Shown: positions 16,019-24,936 of the stretch, one piece after another
Position numbering within the stretch: the stretch's first letter is position 1
How the letters are laid out: every line of letters begins with the position of its first letter
Assembly (NCBI RefSeq): GCF_021504595.1
Contig: NZ_JACSGT010000002.1
Location: 744,001 to 808,000 of the forward strand
Source: Chryseobacterium indicum
GTDB taxonomy: Bacteria > Bacteroidota > Bacteroidia > Flavobacteriales > Weeksellaceae
Length of the DNA: 64,000 bases
Direction: 5' to 3'
Position numbers and translations under genes: made by a program
Notes under the pieces: generated by a model
Told to the model about the DNA's origin: nothing
Seen by the model: only the letters and a program-made list of their open reading frames with translations
Databases searched by the model: none

Positions 16019-17074
16019 ATGAAAAAATCAGGATTATTAATTGTTATTTTTCTTTTGGTAAGCCATTTGTTTTTTGCGCAGAAAATTTCAGAGGGAAAGA
16101 TCGTTACAACCTATATTACTGCTAAGACATTACAGAATAGCGCCGGAGAAAATCCTAAGCGAAGAGTAACCGTTTATCTTCCGCCGGATTATGAAAAATC
16201 CTCCAAAAGATATCCCGTTATTTATTTTTTACACGGTTTTTTCTGGAGCGACAGTTTGCTGGTGAGCAACGATAAGATCAATCATATTTTTGATCGGGCG
16301 ATTTATTCAAAAAAGATAAAACCCGTTATCGTTGTTATGCCCGATGAAAGTACCGTTTTTAAAGGAAGTTTTTACGCCAATTCAAAATCTTCAGGAAACT
16401 GGTCAGATTTTACGTCTGTTGAGTTGGTCGGTTTTATTGATAAAAATTACAGAACAATAGCAAATAAAGACAGCCGCGGAATTTCAGGGCATTCCATGGG
16501 CGGAAACGGAGCGCTGAGAAATGCCATACTTCATCCCGAAGTTTTTTCTTCTGTGTATGCACTGTCCCCCGGAATTTTAGACGCCCGTTTCTTTACACTT
16601 TCAGAAATGGAACTCTATAAAAATGCTGATCAAATTAAAAACATTCAGGATGTATCCAAACCGGAAAATGCAAGGTTAAATATTGTCTTTGCCATCGCAA
16701 GAGCTTACAACGGAAATAAAAATAAAGCTCCCTTTTTTGCAGATCTTCCATTTTCTTTTGAAGGTGAAAATGTAAGGATTAATTCAGCCATTTTAGACGA
16801 AATGAACAGGAATTCCACTTCAGAACTGCCTTTTTCACAATATGAAAATCTGAAAAAATTAAAAGCCATAAAATTCGACTGGGGTAGAAACGACGAGCTG
16901 AAACACATTCCGCCAAGCTGCCTGAGTTTCAGCAAAACACTGGAAATACTCGGTATAAAACATGAAGCTGAGGAATACATAGGAACGCACGGAAGCGAAG
17001 TAAGCAAAGAAAACGGAAGAATTGAAAATCAGATGCTGCCGTTTTTTAATACACATCTTAAGTTTGAAGAATAA
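16019..17074 (+). CDS. Exported esterase of the EstA/Fes-like alpha/beta-hydrolase family
   Basis: A 351-residue secreted hydrolase. The signal peptide spans residues 1-20 (HLFFA). The domain matches the putative-esterase family (enterochelin esterase, S-formylglutathione hydrolase relatives): RRVTVYLPPDYEKSSKRYPV, the oxyanion strand IYFLHGFFW, and the nucleophile S159 in GISGHSMGGNGAL. The acid is probably the Asp in FDWGRNDEL and the catalytic His in GTHGSEV near the C-terminus. The periplasmic or extracellular substrate is unknown; carbohydrate esters or siderophores are typical for relatives. It lies 24 bp upstream of truC, but truC has its own promoter in that gap. Confidence 0.85.
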   Translation: MKKSGLLIVIFLLVSHLFFAQKISEGKIVTTYITAKTLQNSAGENPKRRVTVYLPPDYEKSSKRYPVIYFLHGFFWSDSLLVSNDKINHIFDRAIYSKKIKPVIVVMPDESTVFKGSFYANSKSSGNWSDFTSVELVGFIDKNYRTIANKDSRGISGHSMGGNGALRNAILHPEVFSSVYALSPGILDARFFTLSEMELYKNADQIKNIQDVSKPENARLNIVFAIARAYNGNKNKAPFFADLPFSFEGENVRINSAILDEMNRNSTSELPFSQYENLKKLKAIKFDWGRNDELKHIPPSCLSFSKTLEILGIKHEAEEYIGTHGSEVSKENGRIENQMLPFFNTHLKFEE

Positions 17075-17094
17075 GCATAAAACATCTACTTTTG
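17064..17094 (+). promoter_or_regulatory. Promoter of truC, predicting a leaderless transcript
   Basis: TTG at 17064-17066 and TACTTTTG at 17087-17094 with a 20-bp spacer. The truC ATG begins at 17099, only 4 bp after the box, so transcription would begin at or next to the start codon. The TTG lies inside the 3' end of the esterase gene. Confidence 0.6.
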
Positions 17095-17098
17095 CCGG

Positions 17099-17794
17099 AT
17101 GTTAGAAATTCTTTATCGCGACGAACATCTTATCGCCATCAACAAACCCAGCGGATTGTTGGTTCATAAATCTTTTTATTCGGGAGAAGCCGATACGTAT
17201 GCGATTCAGGAACTGAGAAAGCAGATCGGGCAAAAAGTGTATCCTGTCCATCGTTTAGACCGGAAAACTTCGGGTGTTTTGCTGTTCACTTTAGATAAAG
17301 AAACGCTGAGAATGATGAGTACTCAGTTTGAGGAAAAACGGGTTGAAAAGAAATACATTGCCATTCTTCGAGGCTGGACAAAGGAAGAGGAAACAATTGA
17401 TTATGATCTGGTTAACGAAAATGAAGTCAAACAAAACGCAGTCACTTATTATCGCCGTTTGCAGACTTCAGAGATCGATTTACCCTTTTTAAAACATCAG
17501 ACTTCCAGATATTGCTTGGTGGAAGCCATCCCGGAAACGGGACGATTTCATCAACTGAGAAAACATTTTAAACACATTTTACATCCCATTTTAGGATGTC
17601 GAAAACATGGCTGTAATAAACAGAATAAATTATGGCTTCAGACATTTGACATCAATAAAATGACACTTCACGCTCATCAACTGACATTTAATCATCCTGT
17701 TTCCAACGAAAGAATCACGGTAAATGCTACAATAGATGATGATTTCAAAAGACTAGGGGATATTTTGAAATTGGATTTGAGCGCATATTCTTAA
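17099..17794 (+). CDS. truC: tRNA pseudouridine(65) synthase
   Basis: A 231-residue RluA-family pseudouridine synthase. The opening MLEILYRDEHLIAINKPSG is nearly that of E. coli TruC. The catalytic Asp is D54 in HRLDRKTSGVLL. The TruC-type features QLRKHFKHILHPILGCRKHG and MTLHAHQLTFNHPVS are all present, and there is no N-terminal S4 domain, as expected for TruC. It converts U65 in tRNA-Ile(1) and tRNA-Asp in E. coli. The gene is intact. The ATG falls just after a strong -7 box, suggesting a leaderless mRNA, and a 34-bp palindrome lies about 60 bp downstream. Confidence 0.92.
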   Translation: MLEILYRDEHLIAINKPSGLLVHKSFYSGEADTYAIQELRKQIGQKVYPVHRLDRKTSGVLLFTLDKETLRMMSTQFEEKRVEKKYIAILRGWTKEEETIDYDLVNENEVKQNAVTYYRRLQTSEIDLPFLKHQTSRYCLVEAIPETGRFHQLRKHFKHILHPILGCRKHGCNKQNKLWLQTFDINKMTLHAHQLTFNHPVSNERITVNATIDDDFKRLGDILKLDLSAYS

Positions 17795-18130
17795 CTTTTA
17801 CGCTTATTATTCTGGCTCTTTCTTGTTGTTGTAAATCTATTAGAACTCATTCAAACCTCATAGGTTTTTAAAAACCTATGAGGTTTATATTTTACCAAAT
17901 AACTATCAAGCTCTTTAAATTGGCTTCATCAAATCAACTCGTTGATTCCTATTTGCTCACTTTATACTAGAACATAGAAAATTGAAACTTTACGTCAAAA
18001 ATTATCCATTGATTTGCCAATGAGATATTTAAATTTTATAGATACCCTTCATAATACCTTTTTCCATAAAATATCATACATTAACCGAACGTTAATTTTA
18101 AAATGAGTACTTTTGTAAAACTTTTTTTCA
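17795..18130. other. Gene-free 336 bp between truC and pyrD
   Basis: Holds a 34-bp perfect palindrome (17853-17886) and the pyrD -7 box TACTTTTG (18108-18115, 15 bp before the ATG). No matching TTG was found at the right distance. No ORF or RNA was recognised. Confidence 0.55.
17853..17886. repeat. 34-bp perfect palindrome (terminator-like)
   Basis: Two 17-bp arms without a spacer, AAACCTCATAGGTTTTT and its exact complement, containing CCTATGAGG. In RNA the central T/A run would be the loop. Followed by TATATTTT, it can end truC transcription. The form is also that of dispersed intergenic palindromes in flavobacteria; no second copy lies in this window. Confidence 0.75.
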
Positions 18131-19168
18131 ATGTACAAATCGCTTATTCGCCCGATTCTTTTTAAATTCGATCCTGAAGAAGTACACCATTTTACTTTTT
18201 CGATGCTTAAAAATTTTGGATTTCTTACCAAACTATTTTTTCCAAAACCTATTCAGGATAAACGTCTGGAAAGAGAAGTTTTTGGCTTGAAATTTAAAAA
18301 TCCTGTTGGTTTAGCGGCAGGTTTCGATAAAAATGCAGTTTTATTTAATGAATTGGGAGATTTAGGCTTTGGATTTGTAGAAATCGGAACCGTAACACCG
18401 AAAGCTCAGGCTGGAAATCCTAAGAAAAGACTGTTTCGTTTAATAGAAGATGGCGGAATTATCAACCGAATGGGCTTCAATAACGACGGTCTGGAAGCAG
18501 CGATTGAAAAACTGAAAGGAAACAAAGGAAAAATCATCATCGGTGGAAACATCGGAAAAAATACGAATACTTCTCCCGAAAATTACACGCAGGATTATCT
18601 GGAATGTTTTGAAGGGCTTCATCCTTATGTAGATTATTTTGTGCTGAATGTAAGCTGTCCGAACGTAGGAAGCCACGCCAAACTGGAAGATGTAGAATAC
18701 CTTCGTGAACTGATTACGGAAGTGAAAAAAATCAACCAGTCGAAATCTGTACAAAAACCAATTCTCCTGAAAATTGCTCCGGATCTGAACAACAATCAAT
18801 TAGATGAAATTATTGAACTGATTGCAGAAACAAAGATCGACGGAATCGTGGTTTCCAATACTTCCGTGAACCGGGAAGGGCTGAAAACGTCACCCGAAGT
18901 TTTAGCAGAAATCGGAAACGGTGGTCTTAGCGGAAAACCGATTCGTGAAAGAAGCACAAAAATGATTAAATACCTTTCTGATAAAAGCAACAGAGCATTC
19001 CCAATTATTGGAGTGGGCGGGATTCATTCAGCAAAAGATGCGCTTGAAAAGCTGGATGCAGGAGCAACGTTGGTTCAGTTGTACACAGGTTTCATCTACG
19101 AAGGTCCGGAATTGATTAATGATATCAATAAGGCAATTTTGACTAGAGCAAGTCGCCTCTCTGTATAA
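18131..19168 (+). CDS. pyrD: Dihydroorotate dehydrogenase (quinone), class 2
   Basis: A 345-residue membrane-associated flavoenzyme of pyrimidine synthesis that oxidises dihydroorotate to orotate with quinone. The N-terminal helices typical of class 2 are present ([21 protein letters not shown]...LFFPKP). FMN and substrate residues appear in [42 protein letters not shown] and the catalytic Ser loop [11 protein letters not shown]. The FMN phosphate site is [21 protein letters not shown] (quoted at 20 or fewer without its last base: [20 protein letters not shown]). A -7 box lies 15 bp upstream of the ATG. A bidirectional terminator follows. It is intact and standard. Confidence 0.95.
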   Translation: MYKSLIRPILFKFDPEEVHHFTFSMLKNFGFLTKLFFPKPIQDKRLEREVFGLKFKNPVGLAAGFDKNAVLFNELGDLGFGFVEIGTVTPKAQAGNPKKRLFRLIEDGGIINRMGFNNDGLEAAIEKLKGNKGKIIIGGNIGKNTNTSPENYTQDYLECFEGLHPYVDYFVLNVSCPNVGSHAKLEDVEYLRELITEVKKINQSKSVQKPILLKIAPDLNNNQLDEIIELIAETKIDGIVVSNTSVNREGLKTSPEVLAEIGNGGLSGKPIRERSTKMIKYLSDKSNRAFPIIGVGGIHSAKDALEKLDAGATLVQLYTGFIYEGPELINDINKAILTRASRLSV

Positions 19169-19190
19169 TTTGTAGAAATTTCTGAAAAAT

Positions 19191-19219
19191 AAAAAAGAGT
19201 TCTCCTGAGCTCTTTTTTT
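19191..19219. terminator. Bidirectional terminator between pyrD and the DUF445 gene
   Basis: AAAAAAGAGTTC pairs with GAGCTCTTTTTTT (one G-T pair) around TCCT, with A- and T-tracts on both sides. It serves pyrD and, on the other strand, the convergent DUF445 gene. Confidence 0.9.
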
Positions 19220-19225
19220 ATGATT

Positions 19226-20470
19226 TTAAAGGAAAAAATTCGCAATCGTGTAAATAATCAATCCCACCAAACCACCGACAATAGTTCCGTTCACACGGAT
19301 GAACTGAAGATCTTTCCCTACTTCCAGCTCCAGCTTTTCGCTTAATTCTTTTCCCTGCCAGTTTCCGACGGTAGAACTGATGAGGTTTCCAAACTGATGG
19401 GTATTTTTTAGAATATATTTGTAAGCGGTAACACGAACCCAGTCGTCGATTTTTTTCTGAAAATTTTCGTCGTTTTTTAAATTCTGTGAAAATTCATTCA
19501 GATTTTTAGACAGATATTTTTTTAATGAAGATTCATCGTCCTGAAGTTCTTTCGTTAACGTATTTTTAATGGAAATCCAGATGTCGTTGGAATATTCATT
19601 CAGCTTGTCGTTTTTGAGGAGATCATTTTTAATGTTTTTAAATTCCTCTTCCCATTTCGGATCCTGTTTAAGTTCGGTGGAGAAATCATAGATTTTCTGG
19701 GTAATCAGATTTCGTATTTCGTGGTTCGGATCCTGTTCAATCTCTTTAAAAAAATCTGAAAGTCCGGTGGTAATTTTATCAGCAATTTTATTATCCACAA
19801 AAGCCGGGATAAACGTATAGCTTCCTTTTTTTACGCGGTCTTTAATCATTTCATCATTTTCAGAAATGTAATTTTTAATCTGTGAAGAAAGATTGGTAAT
19901 GATTCTCTGATGGTCGTTTTTGTCTAAAAGATAATTAATTCCGTTGCCTAAAATGGCGTTCAGTTTGATAGTATCTGTCATTTCAGACACTTTGTTGCTG
20001 ATAAAACGGCTTACTTCCGAATCGTCGAGTTTATTTAAAATATCCAGAACAATATCCGAAAGGTTTTTAAGCAAAACATCCTGATTCTTTTTTTTTCCGA
20101 GCCATTCTCCTACAAAATTCGAAATTTTTAACTTCTGAATATAAGGTCTGATATTTTCCGGAGAGAGAAAATTCGTTACGACAAAATTTCCCAGATTGTC
20201 TCCCAGTTTCTGTTTGCTGTTTTCAATAAGATTGGTATGCGGAATCGGTAAACCAAGCGGATGACGGAAAAGTGCTGTTACGGCAAACCAGTCAGCCAAA
20301 GCTCCTACCATCGCAGCTTCAGAAAAGGCACGAACGTAACCTATCCAATGAGAATCTATGGTTTTTTGCAACAACGTTGTCCCGATAAACAGAACGGCCA
20401 TCAACACAAACAATCCTGTGGCAAAAGCTTTGTATTTTCTGAGCTGTTTTCTTTTGGCTTCATCATTCAT
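19226..20470 (-). CDS. DUF445 family membrane protein (YjiN-like)
   Basis: A 414-residue inner-membrane protein with the DUF445 layout. It has an N-terminal transmembrane helix (about 15-35) followed by the family signature EAAMVGALADWFAVTALFRHPLG and then PIPHTNLIENSKQKLG. A long helical, charged middle part (100-370) follows, and a C-terminal hydrophobic helix ends IVGGLVGLIIYTIANFFL. The function of the family is not established. The middle part probably faces one compartment as a coiled bundle between the two anchors. The gene is convergent with pyrD and divergent from msrB (142 bp). Confidence 0.88.
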   Translation of the reverse strand: MNDEAKRKQLRKYKAFATGLFVLMAVLFIGTTLLQKTIDSHWIGYVRAFSEAAMVGALADWFAVTALFRHPLGLPIPHTNLIENSKQKLGDNLGNFVVTNFLSPENIRPYIQKLKISNFVGEWLGKKKNQDVLLKNLSDIVLDILNKLDDSEVSRFISNKVSEMTDTIKLNAILGNGINYLLDKNDHQRIITNLSSQIKNYISENDEMIKDRVKKGSYTFIPAFVDNKIADKITTGLSDFFKEIEQDPNHEIRNLITQKIYDFSTELKQDPKWEEEFKNIKNDLLKNDKLNEYSNDIWISIKNTLTKELQDDESSLKKYLSKNLNEFSQNLKNDENFQKKIDDWVRVTAYKYILKNTHQFGNLISSTVGNWQGKELSEKLELEVGKDLQFIRVNGTIVGGLVGLIIYTIANFFL

Positions 20471-20612
20471 ATGCTCAAATTTAGTAAATTTGGTTGTGAA
20501 TTTTTAAGGATAAATTTTGCTGTAAAAATTAGTAATTTATACTTCTGATTTCTCGGAATCATTGTTTTTACGGCTTAAATTTTGTCTCTGTTATAAAAAT
20601 ATTTAAAATTCT

Positions 20613-21056
20613 ATGGAAAACCAAGCAAAAAACAATCCATACTACTCCAGAACAGACACTTCAAAACTCGATATTTCCAATGATGAGTGGAAAAAAATTC
20701 TTGCTCCGGATTTATACGCCATTGCAAGGGAAGCTTCTACAGAAAGACCTTTCACCGGAAAATACAATGAATTTGACGAATTGGGAGAATATTACTGTGC
20801 GGTGTGCGGAAACCATTTATTCCGTTCTACATCCAAATTTTCCAGCAGTTGTGGCTGGCCAAGTTTTTTTGAAGCAGATAAAGAAGGAGTGTATTACAAA
20901 AGAGATACTACCTATGGAATGGAAAGGGTAGAAGTGCTCTGTAAAAGATGCGATTCTCATCTGGGACATGTTTTTGATGATGGTCCTCAGCCAACGGGAT
21001 TGCGCTACTGCATGAATTCCGTAAGTCTGGAATTTGTTGCAGATTCTGAAAAATAA
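20613..21056 (+). CDS. msrB: Peptide-methionine (R)-S-oxide reductase
   Basis: A 147-residue repair enzyme that reduces R-methionine sulfoxide. The zinc cysteines are C62/C65 (YCAVCGN) and C110/C113 (VLCKRCDSHLGHVF). The catalytic Cys is C133 in GLRYCMNSVSLEF, and the GWPSF motif follows C80. There is no signal peptide and no fused MsrA domain, so it is a stand-alone cytoplasmic form. All key residues are intact. It is transcribed away from the DUF445 gene and followed by the L,D-transpeptidase gene after 137 bp. Confidence 0.95.
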   Translation: MENQAKNNPYYSRTDTSKLDISNDEWKKILAPDLYAIAREASTERPFTGKYNEFDELGEYYCAVCGNHLFRSTSKFSSSCGWPSFFEADKEGVYYKRDTTYGMERVEVLCKRCDSHLGHVFDDGPQPTGLRYCMNSVSLEFVADSEK

Positions 21057-21193
21057 TCCGATTTGTATCCACGAAATCAGTAAGTTAAAGTTTCTTAAAT
21101 TGCGTTAAACTTCGTGGAGTTATTACGTTTACACTAAATATGTTTTATACATTTGCTGACTCAATTGGATTTAACATAATAGTGAAATAGTGA

Positions 21194-21952
21194 ATGAAAG
21201 CATTGTATAGCTTATTAGGTGCAGCTTACATCGTTACTACTTCATTCTATTTGTCTCCAAAAAAGGCAATCGAAAAGAATGAAATCAGTACAAAAAAAAT
21301 TGTAAGATTAGCCGACACGAAATCTGAGAAATCTGCCGAAAAAGCAGTAAGTTCATCAGAAGAATTATACAGATCTATTGTTTTCGAGCAGGGACACGAA
21401 CTTAATGAGGAAGTTTTTTTCAAAGCGGTAACAGGTTTTGAAAATATGAAGAAAGCAGGTTTGCTTAACGAAGATTCGCATTTACTTACGGTATGCGATT
21501 TTTCTATGTCTTCGAACACAAAAAGACTTTGGGTAATTGACATGAATGAGAAAAAAGTATTGTTTAATTCATTAGTAGCACACGGAAAAAATACAGGCGA
21601 AGAATTTGCTACGAATTTTTCTAACACGGAAAGTTCGTTGCAGAGCAGCTTAGGATTTTATATCACGGATGCAACGTATGACGGAGACAACGGTTATTCT
21701 CTTAGACTACTTGGAATGGACAAAGGATTTAATGATGCTGCTTATAGAAGAGCTATCGTTATGCACGGTGCAGATTACGTAAGCGAAGAATTTGCCGCTA
21801 TGCACAAAAGAATTGGCAGAAGCTGGGGTTGTCCTGCTGTTCCGAGAGATTTAACAAAACCGATCATTAATACCATTAAAGGAAGAAATCTTCTTTTTAT
21901 TTATTATCCTGATCAGAATTACCTTTCCAAATCGGAGTGGTTAAAAGCATAA
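21194..21952 (+). CDS. Exported L,D-transpeptidase-like murein enzyme (YkuD_2 type)
   Basis: A 252-residue protein with an N-terminal hydrophobic export segment (4-20). The C-terminal catalytic domain carries the conserved H191 in VMHGADYVSE and C213 in RIGRSWGCPAVPRDL, the SxGCPA pattern of the YkuD_2 family (murein L,D-transpeptidase catalytic domain family). The preceding strands VVAHGKNTGEEF-type (read here as LVAHGKNTGEEF) and SLGFYITDATYDG also fit. It likely cross-links or modifies peptidoglycan in the periplasm; the exact activity is not proven for this family. A terminator follows immediately. The gene stands alone. Confidence 0.88.
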   Translation: MKALYSLLGAAYIVTTSFYLSPKKAIEKNEISTKKIVRLADTKSEKSAEKAVSSSEELYRSIVFEQGHELNEEVFFKAVTGFENMKKAGLLNEDSHLLTVCDFSMSSNTKRLWVIDMNEKKVLFNSLVAHGKNTGEEFATNFSNTESSLQSSLGFYITDATYDGDNGYSLRLLGMDKGFNDAAYRRAIVMHGADYVSEEFAAMHKRIGRSWGCPAVPRDLTKPIINTIKGRNLLFIYYPDQNYLSKSEWLKA

Positions 21953-21955
21953 CAG

Positions 21956-21987
21956 AAAAGCAGTCGGTTTGACTGCTTTTTTTATTT
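21956..21987 (+). terminator. Terminator of the L,D-transpeptidase gene
   Basis: AAAAGCAGTC pairs with GACTGCTTTT around GGTTT and runs into TTTATTT. It begins 3 bp after the stop codon. Confidence 0.9.
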
Positions 21988-22124
21988 CTAAATTAAAAAT
22001 TTCCTGCACGTTTGTCATTCTGACAAAGGAAGAATCTATTAAATTAGTATTTTTCGTTGATTAAGAGTGGATGATACAGAATTGTTTTATCTGCTCAATC
22101 TTCCAGAGATTTATTCTAAAAAGC

Positions 22125-23366
22125 TTAAGAAAACTTCTTAAAAATCAACGTGGCATTGTGTCCTCCGAAACCAAAAGCATTACTTAAAGCATAATTGATA
22201 TCTTTTTCTTTGGCTTCTCCAAAAACAACATTCAGGTCTTTCGGGATGTTTTCATCAATCCTGTGAAGATTGATTGTTGGCGGAATAATTCCTTTTTCAA
22301 TCGCTTTGATTGAAAGAATGGCTTCCGCAGCTCCGGCAGCTCCCAGCAAATGTCCCGTCATGGATTTTGTGGCACTAATGTCAAGATTTTTACTTCCTTT
22401 AAATAATTTATTGATTCCGTTTAATTCCACCAAATCTCCCATTGGAGTAGAAGTAGCGTGAGGATTAACATAATCAATATCTCCGGTGTTGATTCCAGCT
22501 TCCTGTAAAGCCAGTTGCATCGCTTTAATGGCTCCGACTCCATCGGGATGAGGTGCTGTCATGTGATACGCATCGGCTGTCATTGCTGCTCCCACCAATT
22601 CCGCATAAATTTTTGCGCCTCTTGCTTTAGCGTGTTCATATTCCTCAAGAATTAAGGCTCCGGCTCCTTCTCCCATCACAAAGCCGTCTCGCTCTGCATC
22701 ATAAGGACGACTGGCAGTGGCAAAATCATCGTTTCTTGTAGACATCGCTTTCATGATGGAGAAGCCTCCAATGGAAGCAGGGGTAATCGCAGCTTCAGAG
22801 CCGCCGCTCACAATTACTTTAGCTTTTCCTAATCTGATGTAGTTAAAGGCATCCATCAAAGCAGTATTTCCGGTTGCACATGCTGAAATCGTTGTATAAT
22901 TGATTCCCTGAAGTCCGAATTTCATTGAAATCATTCCTGAAGCCATGTTGGCAATAAATTTAGGAACGAAGAAAGGATTGAATCTCGGCGTTCCGTCTCC
23001 TTTGGTAAATTCCATTACTTCACTTTCGAACGTCCACATTCCGCCCTGTCCGGTTCCCCAGATTACTCCGGTGTCGAACGGATCCATTTTTTCAAGCTCC
23101 AGTCCGGAATCTTTTAAAGCTTCCGCTGTGGAATACATCGCGTATTGGGAAAAAAGATCACTTCTTTTGATTTCGTTATGCGTTAAATGGACTTTCGGAT
23201 CAAAATTTTTAACTTCACAGGCAAAATGAACTTTAAATTTTTCTGTATCGAAGTGGGTGATTTTATTGGCTCCGCTCACACCGTTGATGCTGTTGTTCCA
23301 GAATTCTTCAACATTATTTCCTAAAGGCGTTACTGCGCCAAGTCCTGTAATGACAACTCTTTTCAT
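22125..23366 (-). CDS. fabF: Beta-ketoacyl-ACP synthase II
   Basis: A 413-residue condensing enzyme that extends acyl chains on ACP. The active-site triad is intact: C163 in TISACATGNTA, H303 in NPHATSTPMGD and H339 in KSMTGHLLGAAGAAEA. The glycine-rich C-terminal SNAFGFGGHNATL is also standard. It is not next to acpP; instead it forms an operon with a hotdog thioesterase (stop codon directly adjacent to this ATG) and a TetR regulator. It is therefore probably a second, regulated FabF, serving a special lipid or polyene product, rather than the housekeeping one. That functional distinction is inference from context. Confidence 0.9.
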   Translation of the reverse strand: MKRVVITGLGAVTPLGNNVEEFWNNSINGVSGANKITHFDTEKFKVHFACEVKNFDPKVHLTHNEIKRSDLFSQYAMYSTAEALKDSGLELEKMDPFDTGVIWGTGQGGMWTFESEVMEFTKGDGTPRFNPFFVPKFIANMASGMISMKFGLQGINYTTISACATGNTALMDAFNYIRLGKAKVIVSGGSEAAITPASIGGFSIMKAMSTRNDDFATASRPYDAERDGFVMGEGAGALILEEYEHAKARGAKIYAELVGAAMTADAYHMTAPHPDGVGAIKAMQLALQEAGINTGDIDYVNPHATSTPMGDLVELNGINKLFKGSKNLDISATKSMTGHLLGAAGAAEAILSIKAIEKGIIPPTINLHRIDENIPKDLNVVFGEAKEKDINYALSNAFGFGGHNATLIFKKFS

Positions 23367-23792
23367 TTAGTTACTGATTTTGAATAAATTAGAGGTTCCT
23401 CTTGCAATAAGGCGCGTTTTATCTGCATTCCAGATTTCGCACTGTGCGTTCACAAACTGCTTTCCTCTTTTGACGATTTTAGTTTCAGCTACAATAATAT
23501 CATTTTCTTTTGCTGTTGAAAAATAATCGATGCTGTTATTTATGGTGACAATAAAGTTTTTTTCATTTAAAGAGAACATAGTGGCTCCGATAACATCGTC
23601 AAAAATGGCTGCGGTAACTCCGCCGTGAAGATTTCCCATGGGATTCAGCCATTCTTCCCGTACTGTATACTGAAATTCCAATTGTCCTTCTTCTGCCGAA
23701 AGAACAACAGGATTCAGCCATTTCATAAAGGGAGAAGGAGATTCTGTAAACTCTTTTCCGATGAATGATTTTAATATTTGTAATTTATCCAT
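23367..23792 (-). CDS. PaaI-like hotdog-fold thioesterase
   Basis: A 141-residue acyl-CoA or acyl-ACP thioesterase. The hotdog signature is NPMGNLHGGVTAAIFDDVIG, with the catalytic-type Asp in AAIFDD, followed by beta-strands ending KIVKRGKQFVNAQCEIWNA. It is the middle gene of the TetR-thioesterase-fabF operon: 5 bp after the TetR stop and with no gap to fabF. The enzyme may release or proofread acyl chains handled by that FabF (inference from gene order). No signal peptide. Confidence 0.88.
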   Translation of the reverse strand: MDKLQILKSFIGKEFTESPSPFMKWLNPVVLSAEEGQLEFQYTVREEWLNPMGNLHGGVTAAIFDDVIGATMFSLNEKNFIVTINNSIDYFSTAKENDIIVAETKIVKRGKQFVNAQCEIWNADKTRLIARGTSNLFKISN

Positions 23793-23797
23793 ATGAA

Positions 23798-24403
23798 TTA
23801 TGAGATATTTTGTTTAATTTCTTTGTCGATAACCTGTAAGATTCTGTCTAAGGCGATGTTGAGATATTTTTCGTCTTCTGTGGTTTTGGATAAAAGAATA
23901 CCGCCTTCAATCATCATGATGAATAAGGATGCAAATTCCTCCGCATTAATTTCAGGCTTAAATTCTCCGTTTTTTTGTCCTTCCCCTATAGTATCTGAAA
24001 TCATTTTTATCCAGTCCTGAAAAGAATGACGGACCTTTTTTCTTAATTCCGGAAAGGAATCATTACATTCTGTGGCAGCATTCATTAAAGGACAACCCCC
24101 GTGCTGAAAGACAACTTTCCAGTTTTTTCTGTAAAATGCGATAAAAGCATATAATTTTGAAGTCATGGTAGGATATTCTTCACCAAATGACCTTTGCAGA
24201 TTTTTCTTCAGAAGACCTGCGTTAAACTGATATACTTTTAGAGCTACTTCATCCCTGTTTTCGAAATTTCCGTAAATACTTCCTTTGGTTAAACCCGTCG
24301 CTTGTGTAATGTCGGAAAGTGATGTGGAATTATACCCTTTGGTATTAAACAAAGCTGCGGTTTTCTCGATGATGAATTGTTTTGTCTTTTCTGCTTTTGA
24401 CAT
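23798..24403 (-). CDS. TetR/AcrR-family repressor of the fabF operon
   Basis: A 201-residue regulator when started at the ATG at 24403 (MSKAEKTKQFIIEKTA); an upstream in-frame ATG adds seven residues but lies closer to the operator. The TetR DNA-binding domain is in residues 5-55 (LFNTKGYNSTSLSDITQATG, LTKGSIYGNFENRDEVALKV). The C-terminal ligand-binding part (60-200) follows the AcrR-like pattern, with GGCPLMNAATECND typical of the TetR_C subgroup. A perfect inverted repeat 30 bp upstream (24433-24456) is the likely operator, so the gene represses its own operon. The inducing ligand is unknown; an acyl compound fits the neighbours. Confidence 0.9.
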   Translation of the reverse strand: MSKAEKTKQFIIEKTAALFNTKGYNSTSLSDITQATGLTKGSIYGNFENRDEVALKVYQFNAGLLKKNLQRSFGEEYPTMTSKLYAFIAFYRKNWKVVFQHGGCPLMNAATECNDSFPELRKKVRHSFQDWIKMISDTIGEGQKNGEFKPEINAEEFASLFIMMIEGGILLSKTTEDEKYLNIALDRILQVIDKEIKQNIS

Positions 24404-24432
24404 TTTTCTGCTGAATTGATGCAAATATATAA

Positions 24433-24456
24433 AAAATATACCGATTGGTATATTTT
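24433..24456. promoter_or_regulatory. TetR operator of the fabF operon
   Basis: Ten-base arms AAAATATACC and GGTATATTTT around GATT; the core ACCGATTGGT matches the ACCGNNNGGT-like pattern common for TetR/AcrR operators. It lies directly upstream of the TetR start. Confidence 0.8.
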
Positions 24457-24936
24457 GTAATGAGATTAAATATATCCATCTATATCAAACCATTAAATTT
24501 CCTATAAAAAGGTTAGATTAACCTGATTTCGGGATAAGTCTTCTTAACCGCAAGGTTAAACAAAGAGATTCAATTATCAGGAATTCAGCTTTTAAGATAT
24601 ACAAAGGCGTAAAATTGATCAAAGTAATACCATTTTTGTCTTTTTTAAATAAACGAAGTGCCTTTGTTTAGCTTGTAAACTTTCAATAAGTAAAAAAATC
24701 TTTTGTTTTTCTTTGCGATAAATTAATTGTTTAAATTTATTTCTTATCCTGAACTGAGGTTAATTAAGTTGAATTTCAGGTTTTTAAGTTTTGGCTAAAG
24801 CCTTTTGATTTGTTCTTTTAATGAAAAAACGGGCTGAAGCCCGTTCCTATTCATGCTGATATTAAGATTTTAAATAATTTACGTGAAGAGCTTAATAGTC
24901 TTAACTTCTTAACTAAAATCTTAATCGTTCAAACTC
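24457..24936. other. Gene-free 480 bp between the TetR operon and osmC
   Basis: No ORF, tRNA or family was recognised. It contains a repeat-like pair of palindromes near 24791-24844, the second of which ends osmC transcription. The rest is AT-rich sequence without visible structure. Confidence 0.55.
24791..24846 (-). repeat. GGCTAAAGCC / GGGCTGAAGCCC palindrome pair, terminator-like
   Basis: GGCTAAAGCC (24793-24802) is followed 27 bp later by ACGGGCT-GA-AGCCCGT (24829-24844). On the minus strand the second hairpin is followed by TTTTTTC, so it can end osmC transcription. Linked pairs of this type are common as dispersed intergenic repeats in flavobacteria (from general knowledge); only one copy is here. 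Confidence 0.65.
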
